Part shown: positions 5,904 to 8,683 of the stretch, one piece after another
Layout of the letters: every line of letters begins with the position of its first letter
Numbering within the stretch: position 1 is the stretch's first letter
NCBI GenBank assembly: GCA_016302185.1
Contig: JAEDOC010000089.1
Span: 1 to 8,683 of the forward strand
Direction: 5' to 3'
Length of the DNA stretch: 8,683 nucleotides
From: Clostridium sp.
GTDB taxonomy: Bacteria; Bacillota; Clostridia; Lachnospirales; Lachnospiraceae
Notes under the pieces: model-generated
Told to the model about the DNA's origin: nothing
Seen by the model: the letters and a program-made list of their open reading frames with translations, nothing else
The model's database searches: none
Translations under genes and position numbers: made by a program

Positions 5904-6425
5904 TCACAATAGAATTACCACCAGAAACAGACCTCCCAGGATTCCCAGCCCCAGAAACAGCCGGCATTTTTCCGGTTCCGACTCCTTCAGCGCCAAAATC
6001 TCCTGCTCCAGTTCTTCCATATAGAATTCCATCGTCCGCTCCTGCATGTCCCGATCCAGATAGCCCAGACAGGAACCAAAGGCCTTCAGCTGTTCCCTCT
6101 CTGCCTCCCCAAGAGAGCAGCTTTTTAAAAACTGTTCCGTTTCTGTTTTCCAGACCTCCTCAAAGCTGACTCCCGCTGCTTCTTCCATTCGTTTTGCCAC
6201 TGCAGTGAAGAACTCCCCTGCCGCTCCGCCGCCTCTCTGTCCGGTCCGGAAAAAAGCCGCCGGCAGCGTCAGATTGCTGTAGAGGATTTCCCCTTTCAAC
6301 TGAGAAATCATCCGCTTCAGCGTCTCCAGAATCCGCCGTCTTTCCTTCAGCCTTCCCGCTGCTTCCGCTCCCAGGCCGCTGCAGCCGAGAAGAACCAGCA
6401 CCGCGCCCAGCCCCTTCAGCCACAT
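5904..6425 (-). CDS. spoIIIAB: Stage III sporulation protein AB
   Basis: The 173-residue protein has an N-terminal membrane helix (about 5-22, overlapping a GCSGLG motif), a helical soluble region with the family stretch LKRMISQLKGEILYSNLTLPAAF (about 36-58), and a C-terminal helix (about 157-173) ending at the last residue. SpoIIIAB resembles type II/IV secretion inner-membrane F proteins and is thought to partner the SpoIIIAA ATPase. The ATG overlaps the end of spoIIIAA by 10 nt (ATGTGGCTGA), indicating translational coupling. Length is normal for the family. Confidence 0.95.
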   Translation of the reverse strand: MWLKGLGAVLVLLGCSGLGAEAAGRLKERRRILETLKRMISQLKGEILYSNLTLPAAFFRTGQRGGGAAGEFFTAVAKRMEEAAGVSFEEVWKTETEQFLKSCSLGEAEREQLKAFGSCLGYLDRDMQERTMEFYMEELEQEILALKESEPEKCRLFLGLGILGGLFLVVILL

Positions 6426-7405
6426 AAGACCATCCTCTTCTCCGGAAACTGTCTGTTTTCTGAAAGCTTTGTCTTCTGCCGGCTGTCCCTGCTCCAGAGA
6501 ATCCGTTCCCTTTCATCACTGATACTTAATACTGTTCCCGGCCCGCAGGTATTGCCCAGAACCAGATACCGCTCAAACCTTCGCTCCTGCAGGAATTCCC
6601 GCAGCCCCGGCTTCTTTTTTAAATCCTCCACCGAAGTTCCGTGCACGGTCGCCAGAATCCGACAGCCGCAGTTCATTACGCAGCGAAGGGCTTCCAAATC
6701 CTCCATTCCTCCGATTTCATCTGCCGCTACTACCTCCGGTGCCATGGAACGAATCAGCATCATCATGCCCAGTGCTTTGGGACATCCGTCCAGCACATCG
6801 GTCCGGCAGCCCACATCATTTTGGGGAATTCCCTGATAACAGGCAGCTATCTCCGAGCGCTCATCCGCCACTCCCACCGTAACTCCCCTGCTGCCGCCGG
6901 ACACCTGGCGGATCAGATCTCTCAGCAGCGTTGTTTTGCCGCACCGGGGAGGTGATATCAGCAGCGTATTCCTGATTTTTCCTGTGTCCGGCTCCGTCAG
7001 ATACGGAAGAACCTCATCGGCGCAGCCCCGCATCTGATGGGCAATCCGGATATTCAAAAAAGTAACCGGATGAATGGTACGAATGCGTCCCTGTTCCAGT
7101 ACTACCCGCCCCGCCACACCAATCCGATGACCTCCCTGCAGCGTAAAATACCCCTGACGCAGCTCTTCCTCAAAAGCATACAGAGAAAAACGGACAGCAC
7201 ATTGAAGCGTCTCCTCCAATTCCTTAGGATGTACCAGAAATTCCGTTCCTCCCAGACGCTGCTCCCGGCTTCCGGCAATCACAAACAAAGGTCCGTTTGC
7301 CCGCAGACGGATCTCCTCCAGTGTTTCCGCGTTTTCCCGGGCTTCTCCCAGCGCAGCCCGGATCCGATCCGGAAAGATTGAAAACAGCCTGTCTTGCCTC
7401 CCCAT
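6416..7405 (-). CDS. spoIIIAA: Stage III sporulation protein AA, secretion-type ATPase
   Basis: The 329-residue soluble P-loop ATPase resembles type II/IV secretion ATPases and is thought to power the SpoIIIA-SpoIIQ channel from the mother-cell side. It has an N-terminal domain (EEIRLRANGPLFVIAG, GYFTLQGGHRIGVAGR), a Walker A segment SPPRCGKTTLLRDLIR (about 151-166), DERSEIAACYQGIPQNDVG (about 181-199), a Walker B VVAADEIGG (about 225-233) and a sensor-like ATVHGTS (about 252-258). The first Walker A position is Ser rather than Gly; the GKT core is intact. The ATG at 7405 follows AAAGGAGGG by 6 nt. It is the first gene of the operon, directly behind a sigma-E-like promoter. Confidence 0.96.
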   Translation of the reverse strand: MGRQDRLFSIFPDRIRAALGEARENAETLEEIRLRANGPLFVIAGSREQRLGGTEFLVHPKELEETLQCAVRFSLYAFEEELRQGYFTLQGGHRIGVAGRVVLEQGRIRTIHPVTFLNIRIAHQMRGCADEVLPYLTEPDTGKIRNTLLISPPRCGKTTLLRDLIRQVSGGSRGVTVGVADERSEIAACYQGIPQNDVGCRTDVLDGCPKALGMMMLIRSMAPEVVAADEIGGMEDLEALRCVMNCGCRILATVHGTSVEDLKKKPGLREFLQERRFERYLVLGNTCGPGTVLSISDERERILWSRDSRQKTKLSENRQFPEKRMVLCG

Positions 7406-7428
7406 TCTCTGTCCCTCCTTTTATCATC

Positions 7429-7456
7429 AATATATGTGGGACAAACCGGAATATGA
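7429..7456 (-). promoter_or_regulatory. spoIIIA: Sigma-E-type promoter of the spoIIIA operon
   Basis: On the minus strand TCATATT (7456-7450) matches the sigma-E -35 consensus KMATATT, and CATATATT (7436-7429) matches 7 of 8 positions of the -10 consensus CATACAHT. The spacer is 13 nt. Start of transcription would be around 7422, only 16-17 nt before the ATG, so the leader is little more than the ribosome site. Sigma-E control of spoIIIA in the mother cell is established in B. subtilis and C. difficile. Confidence 0.8.
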
Positions 7457-7492
7457 TAAAAAACCGCGGCAAAAATTCTCCCACCGCGGTTT
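7457..7492 (-). terminator. Intrinsic terminator between divergent promoters
   Basis: AAACCGCGG (7461-7469) and CCGCGGTTT (7484-7492) form a perfect 9-bp stem with a 14-nt loop. On the minus strand the stem is followed by six U residues, so it stops leftward transcription just before the spoIIIA -35 box. On the plus strand the following TTTCTTT is weaker. It appears to insulate the sporulation operon from antisense or read-through transcripts arising in the repeat region. Confidence 0.8.
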
Positions 7493-7493
7493 C

Positions 7494-7522
7494 TTTACAT
7501 CTTCCCAAAAAAATGATACACT
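7494..7522 (+). promoter_or_regulatory. Sigma-A promoter with extended -10
   Basis: TTTACA (7494-7499), a 17-nt spacer and TACACT (7517-7522), preceded by TG at 7514-7515, form an extended -10 promoter. The expected start is near 7529, and the ribosome site AAAGGAGG lies at 7534-7541. It drives the 75-residue ORF at 7548. Confidence 0.65.
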
Positions 7523-7547
7523 AACTCCCATCAAAGGAGGAAGAACC

Positions 7548-7775
7548 ATGAATTTTTCATCTATCATGCAGTTAAAAACCGAATGGGACGGCTTCAAGCT
7601 CCGCCACCCCAAATTTCCATTATTTTTAAATGCTGTCCTGCAGAAGGGCATCACCGAAGACACCGTAATTGAAATTCACATTACTGCTCCGGACGGCACC
7701 GTTCTGGACTCCAATCTGAAGATCCGCCCGGAAGATCTGGAGATGCTTCGAAAAATGAGGGAGATAACGTCTTAG
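7548..7775 (+). CDS. Small conserved-looking protein of unknown function (75 aa)
   Basis: I do not recognise the family. The 75-residue, soluble, near-neutral protein starts MNFSSIMQLKTEWDGFKLRH. It has a mixed alpha/beta look: an amphipathic helix (about 5-18), a helix around KFPLFLNAVLQKG (22-34), two short strands (VIEIHITAPDG and VLDSNLKI), and a C-terminal helix (RPEDLEMLRKMRE). There is no signal peptide, membrane helix or metal-binding cluster. Support for its being real: an AAAGGAGG site 6 nt before the ATG, a good promoter, and a stem-loop with a T-rich tail 20 nt after the stop. It is divergent from spoIIIA and shares the intergenic region, but its sigma-A promoter suggests vegetative expression. 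A direct link to sporulation is not shown. Confidence 0.85.
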   Translation: MNFSSIMQLKTEWDGFKLRHPKFPLFLNAVLQKGITEDTVIEIHITAPDGTVLDSNLKIRPEDLEMLRKMREITS

Positions 7776-7794
7776 AGATATAATTGAGTAACCC

Positions 7795-7823
7795 GGAGCG
7801 TCGCCTAAGCCGGCGCTCCTTTG
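7795..7823 (+). terminator. Stem-loop after the 75-aa gene; also left border of the palindrome
   Basis: GGAGCGTCG (7795-7803) pairs with CGGCGCTCC (7811-7819) as a 9-bp stem with one T-G wobble, followed by TTTGT. This could terminate the plus-strand gene. A related hairpin lies at each outer border of the long palindromes (8183-8202, 8525-8547, 20-42), so this one may belong primarily to the repeat. Confidence 0.6.
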
Positions 7824-8202
7824 TAATTGGTCGAAAATATCTTCTGTCCCGATTCGTTCACGGACGCAGAGAAGAGGTCAGGGGCGGGAGCAGGGATCAG
7901 GCTTGCGGTTCTTGTGCAGTCAATGGGAAGTTCTAAGACTGTGTCAGGGAAAAAGGAAGGGTACGATGTAATACGCAGCAAAATTTTGATAATTTTCCTG
8001 CTTAGGTACATCCGGAATTGGCTCCTGAAAAGCCAATTCCGCCCCTTCCTTTTTCCCTGCCGCAATCTAAGAACTTCCGAATTTCCTGCAATGAACCGCA
8101 AGCCTGATCCCTGCTCCCGCCCCTGACCTCTTCCCCGCTGGTGTTCGAATAAGGACAGAAGATATTTGCAGTATGTTATGGCAGAGCGCCGACTTACGCT
8201 CT
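7795..8202. repeat. 408-bp imperfect inverted repeat (long hairpin element 1)
   Basis: The arms mirror each other over most of their length. AAATATCTTCTGTCC (7835-7849) pairs with 8153-8167. A 41-bp block at 7871-7911 pairs perfectly with 8093-8133. A 17-bp block at 7945-7961 pairs with 8043-8059, with partly paired stretches between. GC-rich hairpins lie at both borders (7795-7819 and 8183-8202). The apex (7962-8042) folds into two local hairpins: AAAATT/AATTTT (7980-7996) and a perfect 10-bp GGAATTGGCT/AGCCAATTCC (8014-8040). No reading frame in it has a ribosome site or protein-like content. It could be a non-autonomous mobile palindrome (MITE-like), a structured RNA, or both. Confidence 0.85.
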
Positions 8203-8317
8203 GATTCGCTCTTTTTCTCAATGGGGAAAAATAGAGCTGCAGCCACTACTTTTTTAGTGAAGTTAGCAATTACCGTAGTGGTCTCGCCATCGTATACTTC
8301 CCTGCGCAAGGGATGAG
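8203..8317. other. Spacer between the two long hairpin elements
   Basis: This 115-bp spacer contains CCACTAC (8243-8249) / GTAGTGG (8275-8281), a 7-bp stem whose centre coincides with the centre of a larger inverted pair (8155-8209 against 8318-8370) made from the facing arms of the two elements. A 31-codon ORF (8221-8316) runs through it without a ribosome site. TTCCCTGC (8298-8305) can pair with GCAGGGAA (8331-8338). I see no convincing gene. Confidence 0.5.
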
Positions 8318-8547
8318 GCGGATCAGAGCGGCAGGGAACGCCCGACACAGCATAGTGATGATATCTTCTGGACCGGATTCGGAAAACAGCGAAAAAGAAG
8401 CAGCGGAAGAGCGGGAAAAAAAGCATACAGAAGACCTGTGTGCTTTTTTTCGCCGTTCTTCCCCTGCTTCTTTTTCGCGTCCGGAGTCATCCACCTCCAG
8501 AAGATATCTCCACCTCACCACGCCGGGCGTTAGCTGACGCGACGCCC
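8318..8547. repeat. Long hairpin element 2, same family as element 1
   Basis: The core hairpin is 8360-8508. GATATCTTCTGG (8360-8371) pairs with 8497-8508, a 14-bp block at 8390-8403 pairs with 8464-8477, and 8415-8430 pairs with 8436-8451 around a 5-nt loop. The left flank GCGGATCAGAGCG (8318-8330) matches the reverse complement of 8197-8209 in element 1 at 12 of 13 positions. The right flank carries the GGGCGT/ACGCCC hairpin (8525-8547), which is repeated at window bases 1-42. Both elements share the ATATCTTCTG border and a purine-rich arm, but their apices differ. Confidence 0.8.
8415..8451. terminator. Bidirectional intrinsic terminator at the apex of element 2
   Basis: The GCATACAG / CTGTGTGC stem (8423-8430 / 8436-8443) has loop AAGAC, is preceded by seven A residues and followed by seven T residues. 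It is therefore a strong Rho-independent terminator on both strands, extended below by the arms of the long hairpin. Confidence 0.85.
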
Positions 8548-8555
8548 ACTACTCC

Positions 8556-8615
8556 GCAGTGCCCAAGCTCGATTCCGCTTCGCTTCATCTCGCTTGGCGG
8601 CTCTTTTCGCACTGC
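8556..8615. repeat. 60-nt imperfect hairpin, possible repeat
   Basis: GCAGTGC (8556-8562) pairs with GCACTGC (8609-8615), and CCAAGC (8563-8568) pairs with GCTTGG (8592-8597), leaving an 11-nt bulge and a 23-nt loop rich in CGCTTC. No T-tract follows on either strand, so it is not an obvious terminator. It directly abuts the flank of element 2 and may be part of a composite intergenic repeat. Confidence 0.5.
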
Positions 8616-8624
8616 TCAGTTAAA

Positions 8625-8683
8625 TCAATATTTAATCTTCTTATACTCTTTCAGGAACGTCATCGGCCCATCGCCAACCCTTC
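8625..8683 (-). CDS. Possible C-terminal end of a gene running in from the right
   Basis: On the minus strand one frame reads through to a TGA at 8627-8625, with the last 18 residues ending MTFLKEYKKIKY. The Lys/Tyr-rich tail is protein-like, and the position just outside the repeat array is where a neighbouring gene would be expected. With only 18 residues visible no family can be named. A second frame is also open to 8642 (ending WADDVPERV), so the frame choice is uncertain. Confidence 0.35.
   Translation of the reverse strand, partial: RVGDGPMTFLKEYKKIKY

Noticed and set aside
7795..8202. Retron msr-msd or group II intron RNA
   Set aside because: A long hairpin with border repeats is suggestive, but there is no reverse transcriptase in the window and no recognisable intron domain V or retron priming-G context.
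7805..8221. Minus-strand open frame of 138 codons across the long palindrome, and other frames in 7827-8126 and 8067-8521
   Set aside because: They run through the inverted repeat, have low-complexity basic content, lack ribosome sites, and the mirror symmetry of the arms explains the open frames on both strands.
7795..8547. CRISPR array
   Set aside because: The repeated units are long, alternate in orientation and diverge; there are no regularly spaced short direct repeats or cas genes.

Overview
The window comes from a spore-forming member of the Firmicutes (Clostridia), most like Lachnospiraceae. It carries the complete eight-gene spoIIIA operon, followed by a yqhY/Asp23-family gene and a sodium-pump decarboxylase gene pair. 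Base composition is balanced, ribosome binding sites are strong AGGAGG types, and nearly all coding is on the minus strand.

Layout in transcription order (minus strand, right to left). A sigma-E-like promoter at about 7429-7456 precedes spoIIIAA, AB, AC, AD, AE, AF, AG and AH (7405 down to 2058), packed with short gaps or overlaps. These genes encode the mother-cell half of the 'feeding tube' channel that spans the space between the mother cell and the engulfed forespore. A small gap with a consensus sigma-A promoter leads into an Asp23/Gls24-family gene (1991-1602). Next comes a separate sigma-A promoter (1542-1570), a yybP-ykoY-type (Mn2+) riboswitch aptamer (1437-1535) whose closing strand overlaps a strong intrinsic terminator, and then oadB (1325-189). 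A 37-codon OadG-like gene (176-63) follows. So the minus strand holds three transcription units: a sporulation operon, a housekeeping Asp23 unit, and a metal-sensing switch driving a Na+-translocating decarboxylase module.

Divergent from spoIIIA is a short plus-strand gene for a 75-residue protein of unknown function (7548-7775). It has its own sigma-A promoter, and a perfect 9-bp terminator hairpin separates the two promoters.

The right 0.9 kb (7795-8683) has no convincing complete gene. It holds an unusual array of palindromes: a 408-bp imperfect inverted repeat (7795-8202) with a 41-bp perfectly matched block in each arm, then a second long hairpin (8360-8508, outer flank to 8547) whose apex is a bidirectional intrinsic terminator. 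All four arms look like versions of one unit (short GC-rich hairpin, about 20 nt, ATATCTTCTG, purine-rich arm) in alternating orientation. The first 42 bases of the window match the outer flank of the second hairpin at 39 of 42 positions. Another copy of this element therefore probably lies immediately left of the window, and the two copies bracket the gene block. This repeat/structured-RNA family and the riboswitch upstream of oadB are the most interesting features. The last 59 bases may hold the C-terminal end of another minus-strand gene.
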